A stretch of DNA of 64,000 bases from Anaerolineaceae bacterium (GTDB lineage: Bacteria; Chloroflexota; Anaerolineae; Aggregatilineales; Phototrophicaceae). The notes beneath the pieces are model-generated. The model was not told where the DNA came from and did not search any database. It saw only the letters and a list, made by a program, of their open reading frames with translations. Below, in pieces: positions 17,126 through 25,934 of this stretch. Positions within the stretch are counted from its first letter, which is position 1. Each line of letters starts with the position of its first letter. Position numbers and translations under genes: made by a program. The stretch covers positions 124,001-188,000 of the forward strand of contig REDR01000123.1 of the NCBI GenBank assembly GCA_007693385.1. Reading direction: 5' to 3'.

Positions 17126-18499
17126 ATGGCGAATGTATTTAAGGGATTTACCTTCCGTGATGGGAGCGACAAATCACAACACATCGCCGAGCGCGATATG
17201 CGGGCACTGTCGCCCTCTTACACGCGCTCTTATGGCTTCGTGATGGATCGTGGACAAGGTTCGGAGGTTTGGGACGTAGAGGGGAATCGCTATATCGACT
17301 TCGCGGCGGGGATCGCGGTGCTTTCTACCGGCCATTGCCACCCGAAGATCGTCGAAGCGATCAACGCGCAGGCGCAAAAATATATCCACATCGGCGCGAC
17401 GGATTTCTTTTGCCCCTCCCAGCTCGCATTGGGGGAGCGCCTGCAACAGATCAGCCCGATCAACGGCGCACAGCCCGCCGATGTGATGACCTACTTCGGC
17501 AATTCCGGCGCGGAAGCAGTGGAGGCGGCGCTGAAACTGGCGCGTTATCAGCCCGGTAATCGTCATCACGTCATCGCGTTTTACGGTGCTTTTCATGGCC
17601 GGACGATGGGCGCGTTATCGGTGACAGCCAGCAAGTACATTCAACGCAAAGGCTACCCGCACATCCCGGGCGGCGTCGATCATGTGCCGTATCCGGCCAA
17701 GAGCGCCTGTCGTGGTGGTGGGGCGGCTTGCTCACAATGCTGGTGCGATGCGGTGGGATTCATCGAAGAATTCATCATCAAGCGCAAAGTACCCGCCGAC
17801 GAAATCGCGGCGATCATCGTCGAGCCGATACAGGGCGAAGGCGGCTATCTGTTGCCGCAAGATGACTTTTTACCGCGCCTGCGCCAACTGTGCGACCAGC
17901 ACGGCATTCTGCTGATCTCGGATGAAATTCAGGCCGGAATGGGGCGCACCGGAAAATGGTTTGCGATGGAAAACTGGGATGTAAAACCGGACATCATCGT
18001 TTCGGCTAAGGGTCTTGGTTCCGGTATGCCCATCGGCGCGACGATCACCCGCCGCGAGATCATGGAGGCATGGGTACCCGGCGCACACGCCAGCACATTC
18101 GGCGGCAATCCGTTGGCTTGCGCGGTAGCGGTGGCGACGATTGACGTGCTGGAGAATGAGGGATTGCTAGAGAGCGCGACGCGGCTGGGCGAATACACGA
18201 TGAATCGGCTGAACGAATTCAAACAGGATCACCCCTCAGTCGCCCGCGTTGAAGGCAAAGGGTTGATGATCGGTGTGGAGTTCACCGATCCGCACGGCCA
18301 GCCGATCCCGCAATTCCGCGACGAAGTGGCTAACCGTGCCTTCCTCAAGGGGTTGATCTCGTTGGGTGCGGGCGCTAGCACCATGCGCATCGCGCCGCCG
18401 TTGGTCATCACTGAGTCGCTGATGCGCGAAGGTCTGGACATTCTGGAGTCGTGCATCGCAGAACTTGAAGAAGAGATGTGGGACGACATCGCCGGATAA
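17126..18499 (+). CDS. class III PLP aminotransferase, acetylornithine/GABA-type
   Basis: A 457-residue PLP enzyme of the acetylornithine/4-aminobutyrate aminotransferase family. Landmarks are FGNSGAEAVEAALKLAR, the pyridine-binding Asp in LISDEIQAGMGRTG, and the PLP-lysine in SAKGLGSGMPIGA. It resembles the broad acetyl-ornithine aminotransferase family also found in Thermococcales, where relatives include racemases as well as transaminases, so the substrate is not assigned. An unusual Cys cluster (Cys195, 202, 205, 207; sequence CRGGGAACSQCWC) sits between the cofactor halves. ATG 17126 has AAAGGA about 10 bases upstream. No arginine genes are adjacent, which argues against a dedicated argD role. 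Confidence 0.88.
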   Translation: MANVFKGFTFRDGSDKSQHIAERDMRALSPSYTRSYGFVMDRGQGSEVWDVEGNRYIDFAAGIAVLSTGHCHPKIVEAINAQAQKYIHIGATDFFCPSQLALGERLQQISPINGAQPADVMTYFGNSGAEAVEAALKLARYQPGNRHHVIAFYGAFHGRTMGALSVTASKYIQRKGYPHIPGGVDHVPYPAKSACRGGGAACSQCWCDAVGFIEEFIIKRKVPADEIAAIIVEPIQGEGGYLLPQDDFLPRLRQLCDQHGILLISDEIQAGMGRTGKWFAMENWDVKPDIIVSAKGLGSGMPIGATITRREIMEAWVPGAHASTFGGNPLACAVAVATIDVLENEGLLESATRLGEYTMNRLNEFKQDHPSVARVEGKGLMIGVEFTDPHGQPIPQFRDEVANRAFLKGLISLGAGASTMRIAPPLVITESLMREGLDILESCIAELEEEMWDDIAG

Positions 18500-18514
18500 A
18501 ATCGGGCGATGTGG

Positions 18515-18557
18515 CGGCGGGCGGAGAGGTAGACAACCGCCCGCCGTTCTTTGATTT
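18515..18557 (+). terminator. rho-independent terminator after the aminotransferase
   Basis: Perfect 10-bp stem CGGCGGGCGG (18515-18524) and CCGCCCGCCG (18537-18546), 12-nt loop, followed by TTCTTTGATTT. Confidence 0.75.
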
Positions 18558-18580
18558 ATCGGAATAGAAAGGTTTTGGAG

Positions 18581-20638
18581 ATGACCGACGAAAAACGAGC
18601 GATAACCGTTGATGATCTATACCAGATCATCAACGTAGAAGACCCGCAGATCAGCCCGGATGGGCGTTATGTGGCTTTTGTGCGCGTGACGGTGGATCGC
18701 ATGGAGAACACTTACAAGCGCACCATCTGGCTGAGCGAGACGGCGGCGGACACACCAGCGCCACGCCAGATCACACGCGGCGGCAACGACATGCAACCGC
18801 GCTGGTCGCCGGATGGCGAGACGCTGGCTTTTGTGTCTGCGCGTGGCGACAAGCCTCAGATTTATCTGCTGAGTATGGTCGCTCTTGGGGGCGAAGCACG
18901 ACAATTGACCAGCCTGCCGCAAGGCGCGAACAGTCCGGCATGGTCGCCAGACGGGGCGCAGATCGCGTTTTTATCCGCATTGACTGCCGATGAACGCCAG
19001 CGAGAAGACGAAAACGCCGATGATCCGCCCGCCGATAAACTGGCGGCTAAACATCGCAAGGAACGCACCGAACAGGATGAGAAAGAACGCCTTGATCCAT
19101 ATCGCATGTGGCGCGTGCCATATCGTGAGGGCACCGCGTTCATCACCGAGCGTTACGCGCAGGTGTACGTCGTGCCAGTTGATGAGACGTTATCCGGCGA
19201 TGAAGCCCGTCCGCGTCGCCTGACCGATGTCGATGCTAATTATCAGCCGCCGCGCTGGTCAGCCGATGGCACATCGTTATTCACCGGACGGCAAGCCGAC
19301 CCGAACGCCGATGAACCGTTCACCAATATGGCGCTGTATCGTCTGGACGTGGCGACAGGTGATGAAACTTGCCTGACGCCGGATGCAACGCACACTAACT
19401 TTATGCCGTTGCCATCACCGGATGGGCGCTGGCTGGCGTTTGCCCGCTTGCCAGCCAGTCAACGCGGCGACATGGAAGCGATCACACGGTTGAGCGTGAT
19501 GGCGGTGGACGGCGGCGACGTGACCGACCTCAACCTGACGCTTGATCGCTCAGTAGACAGCTATCGCTGGTCAGCAGACAGCGAAACGCTGTTCTTCACG
19601 GCAGATGATCGTGGCGATACGCCGGTATTCAAAGTGAATCACGCGGGCGGTGATGTGCAGATCGTCGGGCGCGGACGCTACCAGATCACCGCCATCGACA
19701 TCAGCGCCGATGGTCAGGTCGTCGGCGTCATCAGTACGCCGCATAATCCGTCGGAACTATGCGCCCTGCGTGAAGGTTCTGCCGCGCCTACCGCGTTAAC
19801 CGCTTTTAATGCAGATTGGCTGGCCGAAGTCATCGTACAAGAACCGCAGGAGATCACCTTCGAGTCGCCGTCCGGCCAGACGATACAGGGCTGGTATATC
19901 CTGCCGGTGGGATACCAGACGGGCGAGCAATATCCGTTAGCGTTGAACATTCACGGCGGGCCGCGCTTCATGTGGGGGCCAAGCACGGAGTCCATGTTCC
20001 ACGAGTGGCAATCGCACGCGGCACGGGGTTACGTCGTCTTTTATTGCAATCCACGCGGCGCGGCAGGTTACGGCGAAGCATTCCAGCGCGACCTGCACGC
20101 GGCATGGGGCGAAGTGGCGATGGACGACATCATGGCTGGTGTTGATGTGCTAGTGGAGCAGGGCGCTGTAGATGCGGAACGCATGGCGATCACCGGCGGC
20201 TCTTATGGCGGCTACATGACGGCGTGGATCATCGGGCATACTGAACGCTTCAAAGCGGCGGTTAGCCAGCGCGGCGTTTATAATCTGGTCAGTTTCTATG
20301 GCACCAGTGATGTACCGATATTGATTTCCAGCGATTACGGCGTCGAACCGTGGGAAGATCATGCGCTGTTGTGGGAACATTCGCCGCTAGCCTACGCACA
20401 CCAGATCAAAACGCCACTACTCATCGTCCATGCAGAGAATGACTTCCGCGTACCGATTGAGCAGGCCGAGCAATTGTTCGCGTGGGTGCGACGGGCGACA
20501 GATACGCCGGTGGAGATGTGGCGCTACCCGCGTGATGGACACGAGCTATCGCGCAGTGGCGAACCAGCCCACCGCGCCAGCCGTCTGAATAAGATGATCG
20601 ACTGGTTTGATCGTTATTGCCAACCAACGCCGGATTAG
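18581..20638 (+). CDS. S9-family prolyl oligopeptidase / acylaminoacyl peptidase
   Basis: A 685-residue peptidase. Residues 1 to about 420 form WD40/TolB-like beta-propeller repeats (ISPDGRYVAFV, WSPDGETLAFVS, WSPDGAQIAF and others) that gate the active site. The C-terminal alpha/beta hydrolase domain has the nucleophile in TGGSYGGYM (Ser near 540), Asp in HAENDFRVP and His in PRDGHELS, a complete triad. No signal peptide is seen, so a cytoplasmic oligopeptidase is likely. A highly charged insertion (near residues 145-180) lies inside the propeller. ATG 18581 follows AGAAAGG; the short in-frame TTG extension at 18551 overlaps the terminator and is rejected. Confidence 0.92.
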   Translation: MTDEKRAITVDDLYQIINVEDPQISPDGRYVAFVRVTVDRMENTYKRTIWLSETAADTPAPRQITRGGNDMQPRWSPDGETLAFVSARGDKPQIYLLSMVALGGEARQLTSLPQGANSPAWSPDGAQIAFLSALTADERQREDENADDPPADKLAAKHRKERTEQDEKERLDPYRMWRVPYREGTAFITERYAQVYVVPVDETLSGDEARPRRLTDVDANYQPPRWSADGTSLFTGRQADPNADEPFTNMALYRLDVATGDETCLTPDATHTNFMPLPSPDGRWLAFARLPASQRGDMEAITRLSVMAVDGGDVTDLNLTLDRSVDSYRWSADSETLFFTADDRGDTPVFKVNHAGGDVQIVGRGRYQITAIDISADGQVVGVISTPHNPSELCALREGSAAPTALTAFNADWLAEVIVQEPQEITFESPSGQTIQGWYILPVGYQTGEQYPLALNIHGGPRFMWGPSTESMFHEWQSHAARGYVVFYCNPRGAAGYGEAFQRDLHAAWGEVAMDDIMAGVDVLVEQGAVDAERMAITGGSYGGYMTAWIIGHTERFKAAVSQRGVYNLVSFYGTSDVPILISSDYGVEPWEDHALLWEHSPLAYAHQIKTPLLIVHAENDFRVPIEQAEQLFAWVRRATDTPVEMWRYPRDGHELSRSGEPAHRASRLNKMIDWFDRYCQPTPD

Positions 20639-20729
20639 CGCCAAAACATGGTCATAGGATAGCGCTATTCATGCGCGTCATGTGTGGTAGGATTCAAGGC
20701 GGTGTTCAAACGAAAGAATGGAGTATTTC

Positions 20730-21986
20730 ATGCGGTTTCGTGTCCTTTTAGTGTTGGTTTTATCGTTTAGTGCGGTTTTCGCGGTCATGGCTGACGAAGA
20801 CGGCGATCAGGATTTCCAAGCCCCGTATACCGATGTACCCACCCTGCGCGGCGATGATGGCGCGTTCATCATCGGTGATCCCTCCGCGCCGGTGACGGTG
20901 ATCGAGTTTGCGGATTATCTGTGTCCGTTTTGTCAGGAATATCACGCGACATCGACACAGTTCATCGCGGACTATGTGCTGACCGGACAGGCACGTTATG
21001 AGTATCGCTTCTTCAACATCATCGACCCCGAACTATCCTCACTGGCTTCGATGGTGGCGGAATGCGCTTACGATCAGGGGCAGTTTTGGACGGTACACAG
21101 CGAAATATATCGGCTAGCCACTGATCGGGCGATCACGCCGGACTTAGCCGCCACCGTAGCCGAAAATATGGACGAGATTGACGGCGAAGCGCTGGTCGCC
21201 TGTACACAAGAAATCGGTCTATTCCAGTACATGGAAGACGGCTTTTATGCCAGTGAGCTAGGCGTGACCGGCACGCCTGCTATCCGCGTGCGCGTGGGTG
21301 ATAGCGAGGCCGGTGTGCTGATGATTGATGGCGAAGCTTACATGCGTGGCGGCGTGGCGCTTGACGTATTGAGCGCGTTCGTCACCGATGATTCGCCTGC
21401 CGATCTGGTTGATTTGCCGAATCGCGTGGTGCGTGACGATTATCTGGCGGATACCAGTCTGGTTGATGCGGATGCCTGCGAAGCACCGTGCTGGCGCGAC
21501 ATCACGCCGGGCGAAACGACATTCGATGAAGCGTTGGAACTGCTTGAAGCTATGCCCGATGTTGGCGAGATCGTGGTGCAGGAATCCGGTCAAGCTCGCT
21601 TCGCAACATTCGGTGAGACGCCTTGCTGTCAGATCGTCAGCGAAGAGGGCGAAGTCGTGACGATCATGCAGATCAACACCGCGCCTTTGATGCAGATTGG
21701 CGACGTGCTGGAACGTTATGGTGAGCCGGTTTACGTGGACGGTGCGCCGTTCACCAGCCGCCAGATCATCTTTAACCTGTACTTCCCGGACTACTCGTTC
21801 GTCGCTTTCGCGTTTGCGGAGAGCGAAGACGAAGTGCCGACTGACGAGAGCGTTGTCATCGGCGTGGTCTATCTTGAGCCGCCAGTATTTGAGGACATCC
21901 TACAAGCCAGCTCGCTGTATGCGTGGGACGGTTATCTGTCTTTGAATGACTACCGTTCGCAGGACTTCGCTATCACGCCGCAATAA
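20730..21986 (+). CDS. secreted DsbA-like thioredoxin-fold protein with extra C-terminal domain
   Basis: A 418-residue exported protein. Residues 1 to about 22 form a signal peptide (VLLVLVLSFSAVFAVMA). Residues about 45-215 are a DsbA/DSBA-like thioredoxin domain with the redox motif CPFC (in DYLCPFCQEYH) and the cis-Pro region GVTGTPAIRV. This predicts disulfide formation or isomerisation outside the membrane. The C-terminal 180 residues (from ACEAPCWRDITPG) are a separate domain with paired cysteines (CEAPC, CC) that I cannot name. ATG 20730 is chosen because TGGAG lies 7 bases upstream, inside the codons of the alternative ATG 20718. Confidence 0.85.
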   Translation: MRFRVLLVLVLSFSAVFAVMADEDGDQDFQAPYTDVPTLRGDDGAFIIGDPSAPVTVIEFADYLCPFCQEYHATSTQFIADYVLTGQARYEYRFFNIIDPELSSLASMVAECAYDQGQFWTVHSEIYRLATDRAITPDLAATVAENMDEIDGEALVACTQEIGLFQYMEDGFYASELGVTGTPAIRVRVGDSEAGVLMIDGEAYMRGGVALDVLSAFVTDDSPADLVDLPNRVVRDDYLADTSLVDADACEAPCWRDITPGETTFDEALELLEAMPDVGEIVVQESGQARFATFGETPCCQIVSEEGEVVTIMQINTAPLMQIGDVLERYGEPVYVDGAPFTSRQIIFNLYFPDYSFVAFAFAESEDEVPTDESVVIGVVYLEPPVFEDILQASSLYAWDGYLSLNDYRSQDFAITPQ

Positions 21987-22016
21987 GCGCAGATAGCTTG
22001 TACTGCATGTTGAGGA

Positions 22017-22055
22017 GGGGCGAAGCGCTGATCGTGGTGCCGCGCCCCTTTCGCA
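22017..22055 (+). terminator. hairpin between the DsbA-like gene and hisE
   Basis: GGGGCG (22017-22022) pairs with CGCCCC (22043-22048), followed by TTTCGCATTTT. It is a moderate terminator for the plus-strand gene; the minus-strand tail is not U-rich. Confidence 0.5.
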
Positions 22056-22067
22056 TTTTAGCGGGAA

Positions 22068-22346
22068 TCATCCGCCGGTATGTCGCCGTTGCAACTCCGC
22101 CTCTATATCGGCTAACGATAAATCAAGCTCGGCCATCAAGACCAGCACATGATAGAACAGGTCGGATATTTCACCGATTTGTTCGTCGCGTCCCTGACCC
22201 AACGCGGCGACGATGACCTCCGTCGCCTCTTCGCCGACTTTCTGCGCGATCTTGTTCCTGCCCGCCTCAAACAAACTATTGGTGTAACTTTTGGCCTGCG
22301 GGTTGGCTTTGCGATCCCCTATGATTTTTTCTAGTTCTGTGATCAT
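22068..22346 (-). CDS. hisE: phosphoribosyl-ATP pyrophosphatase
   Basis: Removes pyrophosphate from PR-ATP, the second histidine step. The 92-residue all-alpha MazG-like protein has [14 protein letters not shown] and [13 protein letters not shown], the metal-binding acidic helices of HisE. It is a separate gene rather than fused to hisI, but its ATG (22346) overlaps the hisI stop as ATGA. Last gene of the his operon. Confidence 0.95.
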   Translation of the reverse strand: MITELEKIIGDRKANPQAKSYTNSLFEAGRNKIAQKVGEEATEVIVAALGQGRDEQIGEISDLFYHVLVLMAELDLSLADIEAELQRRHTGG

Positions 22347-22702
22347 AACTGCTCCGGTTTGTCGTCAAATTCCGATAATGTGCGAAAAAAGCATGTCGTC
22401 TGGCCGGTATGACAGGCTGGCCCGGCAGGCTCCACGCGCAGTAATAATGTATCGGCGTCGCAATCTACGCGAATTTCTACCACGCGCTGAACATTGCCCG
22501 ATGTCGCGCCCTTATGCCATATCTCGCCCCTGCTACGTGACCAGAAAACGGCCTCGCCGGTCTTGAGTGTGCGATCTAGCGCGTCACGGTTCATATAGGC
22601 CATCATCAGAACCTGATGACTGTGCGCGTCCTGCACGATAGCCGGAAGCAGACCGTCCGCATCCCATTTGAGCGCCTCGCGTGCTGAATCACTCAGTCGC
22701 AT
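22343..22702 (-). CDS. hisI: phosphoribosyl-AMP cyclohydrolase
   Basis: Opens the adenine ring of PR-AMP. The 119-residue product has the family features [30 protein letters not shown], Asp-rich [11 protein letters not shown] (Mg site) and the zinc cysteines in CDAD, CHTG and TTCFF. The start overlaps the hisF end by 14 bases. Confidence 0.95.
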   Translation of the reverse strand: MRLSDSAREALKWDADGLLPAIVQDAHSHQVLMMAYMNRDALDRTLKTGEAVFWSRSRGEIWHKGATSGNVQRVVEIRVDCDADTLLLRVEPAGPACHTGQTTCFFRTLSEFDDKPEQL

Positions 22703-23468
22703 ATTCCCACCCCGTCAGGCGCACCGGCACACCGCGTTCATGTAGATATTGCTTCAATTCACCAACGCTAATCTCGTTGTAGTGGAAAAGTGACGCGGCC
22801 AGCGCCGCATCCGCCCGCATATCCTGTAGCGCATCGTAAAAATGCGCCGGTTCGCCCGCGCCGCCGGAAGCGATAACAGGAATAGATACCGCATCCACGA
22901 TAGCCTGTGTCATCTCCAGATCATAACCGACTCTCGTGCCGTCTCGATCCATGCTGGTCAATAGGATTTCACCCGCGCCTCGCGCCTCAACTTCTTTCGC
23001 CCACTCAATAGCGGTGCGCTCGGTAGGGGTGCGTCCACCGTTGATATGCACCACCCATTGCCCGTCGATGCGCTTAGGGTCGATAGCGACGACAATACAT
23101 TGGCTACCGAACGCCCACGCGCCTTTGTCGATCAATTCGGGATTTTTGATGGCCGCGCTGTTGATGCTCACTTTGTCCGCACCAGCCCGTAATGTGGCGC
23201 GGATGTCGTCTATCGTGCGGATGCCGCCGCCGACACAGAACGGAATGAATACCGTCTCCGCGACTTCGCGCACCATGTCGAGCGTCGTCTGGCGATTCTC
23301 GTGGCTGGCGGTGATGTCCAGAAAGACCAGTTCATCCGCACCGGCGCGGTCATAGATGGCGGCCTGTTCTACCGGATCGCCCGCGTCGCGTAAATCCACG
23401 AAGTTCACGCCTTTGACGACGCGCCCGTTTTGCACGTCCAGACAGGGGATTATGCGTTTGGCTAACAT
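22689..23468 (-). CDS. hisF: imidazole glycerol phosphate synthase, cyclase subunit
   Basis: With HisH makes imidazole glycerol phosphate and AICAR. The 259-residue TIM barrel starts [19 protein letters not shown], with catalytic Asp11-equivalent in CLDV and Asp130-equivalent in [11 protein letters not shown] 23468 follows GGAG (9 bases) and lies one base after the hisA stop. AICAR released here feeds PurH, encoded at 60548-62089. Confidence 0.96.
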   Translation of the reverse strand: MLAKRIIPCLDVQNGRVVKGVNFVDLRDAGDPVEQAAIYDRAGADELVFLDITASHENRQTTLDMVREVAETVFIPFCVGGGIRTIDDIRATLRAGADKVSINSAAIKNPELIDKGAWAFGSQCIVVAIDPKRIDGQWVVHINGGRTPTERTAIEWAKEVEARGAGEILLTSMDRDGTRVGYDLEMTQAIVDAVSIPVIASGGAGEPAHFYDALQDMRADAALAASLFHYNEISVGELKQYLHERGVPVRLTGWEYATE

Positions 23469-23469
23469 G

Positions 23470-24195
23470 CTAATTCGCTCCGTCACTCAATTTAATGGCT
23501 TCCCGCAGGTCAATCTTGCCGGTATATAGTGCCATGCCGATGATTATTCCGGCGATGTTGCCCGCCTGTTTCGCTTGTCGCACGTCGTCAAGATCGCGCA
23601 CGCCGCCAGAGGCGATGACGTGCAGGCCGGTCTGTGTGGCGATTTCCGCCGTGCCCGCAACATCAACGCCGCCTAATCCACCATCACGGGCGACATCGGT
23701 ATAAAGCGCGTGTTGAGCGCCATATTCAGCCACAACCTGACCGAACTCAGTCGGCGTCATATCGGTGGTCTGTTGCCAGCCGTGCGTGGTGATTTTGCCG
23801 CCCCGCGCATCAAGACCGATGCAGATGCGCTCCGCGCCGAACGCCTCAACCGCCTCTTTGATGATAGGTGGCTGTTGTGCGGCGATTGTGCCCAGTATGA
23901 CGCGGCTCGCCCCTGCTGAGAATGCCGCGCCGATTTGCGCCATATCGCGCAGGCCGCCGCCGAATTGCACCCGCACACCTAACGCGGCGATGCGCTTCAG
24001 CACATCGAGATTATCATTCTGCGCGTTGAACGCGCCATCCAGATTGACGACATGCAACCATTCCGCGCCTTGTTCGATCCAGTTCGTCGCCATCTGCACC
24101 GGATCATCGCTAAATGTAGTCTGCCGCGCCGGATCACCTTCCAGCAAGCGAACAACCTTCCCACTGCGTAGATCAATAGCCGGATAGACGATCAT
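23470..24195 (-). CDS. hisA: ProFAR isomerase
   Basis: Amadori isomerase of the histidine pathway, 241 residues, TIM barrel with [14 protein letters not shown] at the N-terminus (catalytic Asp8-equivalent) and YTDVARDG near residue 170 (second catalytic Asp), and the phosphate motifs FGGGLRD and [16 protein letters not shown] stands 8 bases before ATG 24195, which overlaps the hisH stop as ATGA. Confidence 0.96.
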   Translation of the reverse strand: MIVYPAIDLRSGKVVRLLEGDPARQTTFSDDPVQMATNWIEQGAEWLHVVNLDGAFNAQNDNLDVLKRIAALGVRVQFGGGLRDMAQIGAAFSAGASRVILGTIAAQQPPIIKEAVEAFGAERICIGLDARGGKITTHGWQQTTDMTPTEFGQVVAEYGAQHALYTDVARDGGLGGVDVAGTAEIATQTGLHVIASGGVRDLDDVRQAKQAGNIAGIIIGMALYTGKIDLREAIKLSDGAN

Positions 24196-24818
24196 GCGAC
24201 GACCTCCTGACCGATTTTGAGGAAATTGGCGAGCATCTTCAGGCCGACCTGTTGGCTCTTTTCTGGATGAAATTGCACGCCGAAAATATGGCCGCGTTCC
24301 ACACCGGCAGAAAACTGCATCCCGTAGTCGCTGTAAATCAACAGGTCGCTGTCATTGCGTGGCATACAGAAATAGCTATGCACGAAATAAGCATAACTGC
24401 CTTCTGCGATGCCGTCGAGTAGCGGCGACTGACGATTGAAGCGCAGTTGATTCCAGCCCATGTGGGGTACTTTCAAACTGTGATGCGCCGGAAAGCGCGT
24501 GACATATCCGGGCAGAATGCCCAGCCCTTCGTGATGTCCCATCTCGTCGCTATGCGCGAATAAGAATTGCATCCCCAGACAAATACCCAGATAGGGCACA
24601 CCGGCGCGGATTTTATCCTGAAGTGGCGTGATAAGCTTTTGCTTTTGCAACTGCGCCATGCCCGCGCCGAACGCGCCCACACCCGGCAGGATGATTTGTG
24701 TCGCATCTTTCAGATCATCCGGTGATGTGGCAAGGCGCATCTGTGTGACGCCGAGATGTTTCAGCGCGTGCAGGACACTGCGTAGATTACCCGCGCCGTA
24801 GTCAATAACCGCTAACAT
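24192..24818 (-). CDS. hisH: imidazole glycerol phosphate synthase, glutamine amidotransferase subunit
   Basis: Glutaminase partner of HisF. The 208-residue protein has IDYGAGNLRSV at the start, the nucleophile Cys in GICLGMQFLF and the His-Glu pair in FHPEKS. The start is set by TAGGAGGT before ATG 24818. A longer in-frame reading to 24887 passes through the attenuator hairpin and would encode a proline run; I treat that as non-coding leader. First structural gene of the his operon. Confidence 0.95.
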   Translation of the reverse strand: MLAVIDYGAGNLRSVLHALKHLGVTQMRLATSPDDLKDATQIILPGVGAFGAGMAQLQKQKLITPLQDKIRAGVPYLGICLGMQFLFAHSDEMGHHEGLGILPGYVTRFPAHHSLKVPHMGWNQLRFNRQSPLLDGIAEGSYAYFVHSYFCMPRNDSDLLIYSDYGMQFSAGVERGHIFGVQFHPEKSQQVGLKMLANFLKIGQEVVA

Positions 24819-24838
24819 GATACCTCCTACAATAAAAC

Positions 24839-24861
24839 AAAAAACCCGCATCGGTGGCGGG
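24839..24861 (-). terminator. his attenuator terminator
   Basis: On the minus strand CCCGC (24861-24857), a 7-nt loop and GCGGG (24849-24845) are followed by TTTTTT. It lies between the His leader peptide and hisH. Its left arm is part of CCCGCCACCG (24861-24852), which can instead pair with CGGTGATGGG (24912-24903) further upstream, an antiterminator candidate with one mismatch. Confidence 0.8.
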
Positions 24862-24927
24862 GGAGGGTGCGAACCATCATCTAGCAAAACGAAAACATCT
24901 TGCCCATCACCGGCAGGTTGGCGGATG

Positions 24928-24966
24928 TTATAGATGATGATGGTATGTGCTGGTTACATTTTGCAT
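24928..24966 (-). CDS. his operon leader peptide MQNVTSTYHHHL
   Basis: A 12-codon open frame from ATG 24966 to TAA 24928 encodes MQNVTSTYHHHL, with three consecutive CAT histidine codons followed by one leucine. It sits between a near-consensus promoter and an intrinsic terminator upstream of hisH, the arrangement of ribosome-stalling histidine attenuators. The His-codon run (CATCATCTA) can pair with TAGATGATG (24883-24875) just before the terminator. There is no clear ribosome site: the predicted transcription start falls within a few bases of the ATG, so translation may be leaderless. Too short to be judged by homology. Confidence 0.82.
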   Translation of the reverse strand: MQNVTSTYHHHL

Positions 24967-24973
24967 GGTGGGC

Positions 24974-25002
24974 AGTATAACGCGGTAGTTTGCGGTTGTC
25001 AA
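24974..25002 (-). promoter_or_regulatory. his operon promoter
   Basis: Minus strand: perfect TTGACA (25002-24997), 17-base spacer, TATACT (24979-24974). Expected start is near 24967, at or next to the leader ATG. Its -35 box shares bases with the divergent promoter at 24996-25023. Confidence 0.8.
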
Positions 25003-25023
25003 CGTATGCGGATGAAGTAAAAT
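24996..25023 (+). promoter_or_regulatory. divergent promoter for the SAM hydroxide adenosyltransferase gene
   Basis: TTGTCA (24996-25001), 16-base spacer, TAAAAT (25018-25023). The -35 box overlaps the his -35 box on the other strand by five bases, so the two promoters should compete for polymerase. Confidence 0.5.
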
Positions 25024-25091
25024 CAGGCCATCGCCATCGTATTGTATGGCGCAAGATTGGTTATCCGGCGATGTGCCGGAGGAAGACGATC

Positions 25092-25934
25092 ATGAAAACA
25101 ATCGCGCTGTTGACTGATTTCGGGCATGACGACATCTATGTTGGTGTGATGAAAGGGGTAATGCGCGGGCTATGCCGTGATGCGGAATTCATTGACATCA
25201 CACACACGGTCGCCCCGCAACACGTCCGCGAAGCGGCCTTCGCGCTGGTCAATGCGTATCGGTTTTTCCCGTCGGGCACGGTTTTTCTGGTGGTAGTAGA
25301 TCCCGGTGTGGGCGGGACGCGGCGGGCGATTGCCGTCGAAGCGGGTGATTATTGTTTCGTCGCGCCTGATAACGGCGTCTTGAGCTATACATTGCGCGGA
25401 CTGGGCGATTATCACGCTGTAGAACTGACCAACCCGCGCTATCATCTGCCACAGATTAGCCAGACATTCAACGGGCGTGACATCTTTGCGCCGGTGGCGG
25501 CACATCTGGCAAACGGCGAGCGCCTGCAAGCGTTGGGCGGGGCGGTCACCGATCTGGTAAAGATGCCTTTGCCGTTTCTGGAAATCAAAGAGCGTGTCGT
25601 ACAGGGCGAGGTGTTGCACGTTGACCGCTTCGGCAATATCGTCACCAGTATCGGGCGTGTGGAATGGGTGGACGCTGAACGCATCACGTTGACTTCTCGC
25701 TTCGCCGACGCCGCGCCGCCCATCCCGATCTATGCGCCGTCAGCACGCATCAACATCAATGGCGATGTGATAGAAGGGGTGTATCGCACATATAGCGATG
25801 TACGACGCGGCGAAGTTGTGGCGCTAATCGGCAGTTCTAGCCATCTGGAAATCTCGGTCAGTCAGGGCAACGCCGCCCGGCGCTTTGATGTCGCTGTCGG
25901 TGATCGCGTTGATCTGGTCTTGGAGGGCGAATGA
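25092..25934 (+). CDS. SAM hydroxide adenosyltransferase (DUF62/SAM hydrolase)
   Basis: Splits S-adenosylmethionine with water to adenosine and methionine; family related to fluorinase and chlorinase. The 280-residue product has LLTDFGHDDIYVGVMKG, VDPGVGGTRR, FNGRDIFAPVAAHLA and DRFGNIVTSI, then the C-terminal beta domain ending in IGSSSHLEISVSQGNA. The FGNIVTS loop and DPGVG motif match hydrolases rather than halogenases. ATG 25092 has GGAGGA about 9 bases upstream; the extension back to 24990 overlaps the promoter. It overlaps murA by 4 bases. Confidence 0.92.
   Translation: MKTIALLTDFGHDDIYVGVMKGVMRGLCRDAEFIDITHTVAPQHVREAAFALVNAYRFFPSGTVFLVVVDPGVGGTRRAIAVEAGDYCFVAPDNGVLSYTLRGLGDYHAVELTNPRYHLPQISQTFNGRDIFAPVAAHLANGERLQALGGAVTDLVKMPLPFLEIKERVVQGEVLHVDRFGNIVTSIGRVEWVDAERITLTSRFADAAPPIPIYAPSARININGDVIEGVYRTYSDVRRGEVVALIGSSSHLEISVSQGNAARRFDVAVGDRVDLVLEGE

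Noticed and set aside
24819-24887. N-terminal extension of hisH in the same frame
   Set aside because: It runs through the terminator hairpin, encodes a Pro run and is not family-like; the strong AGGAGG site supports ATG 24818.
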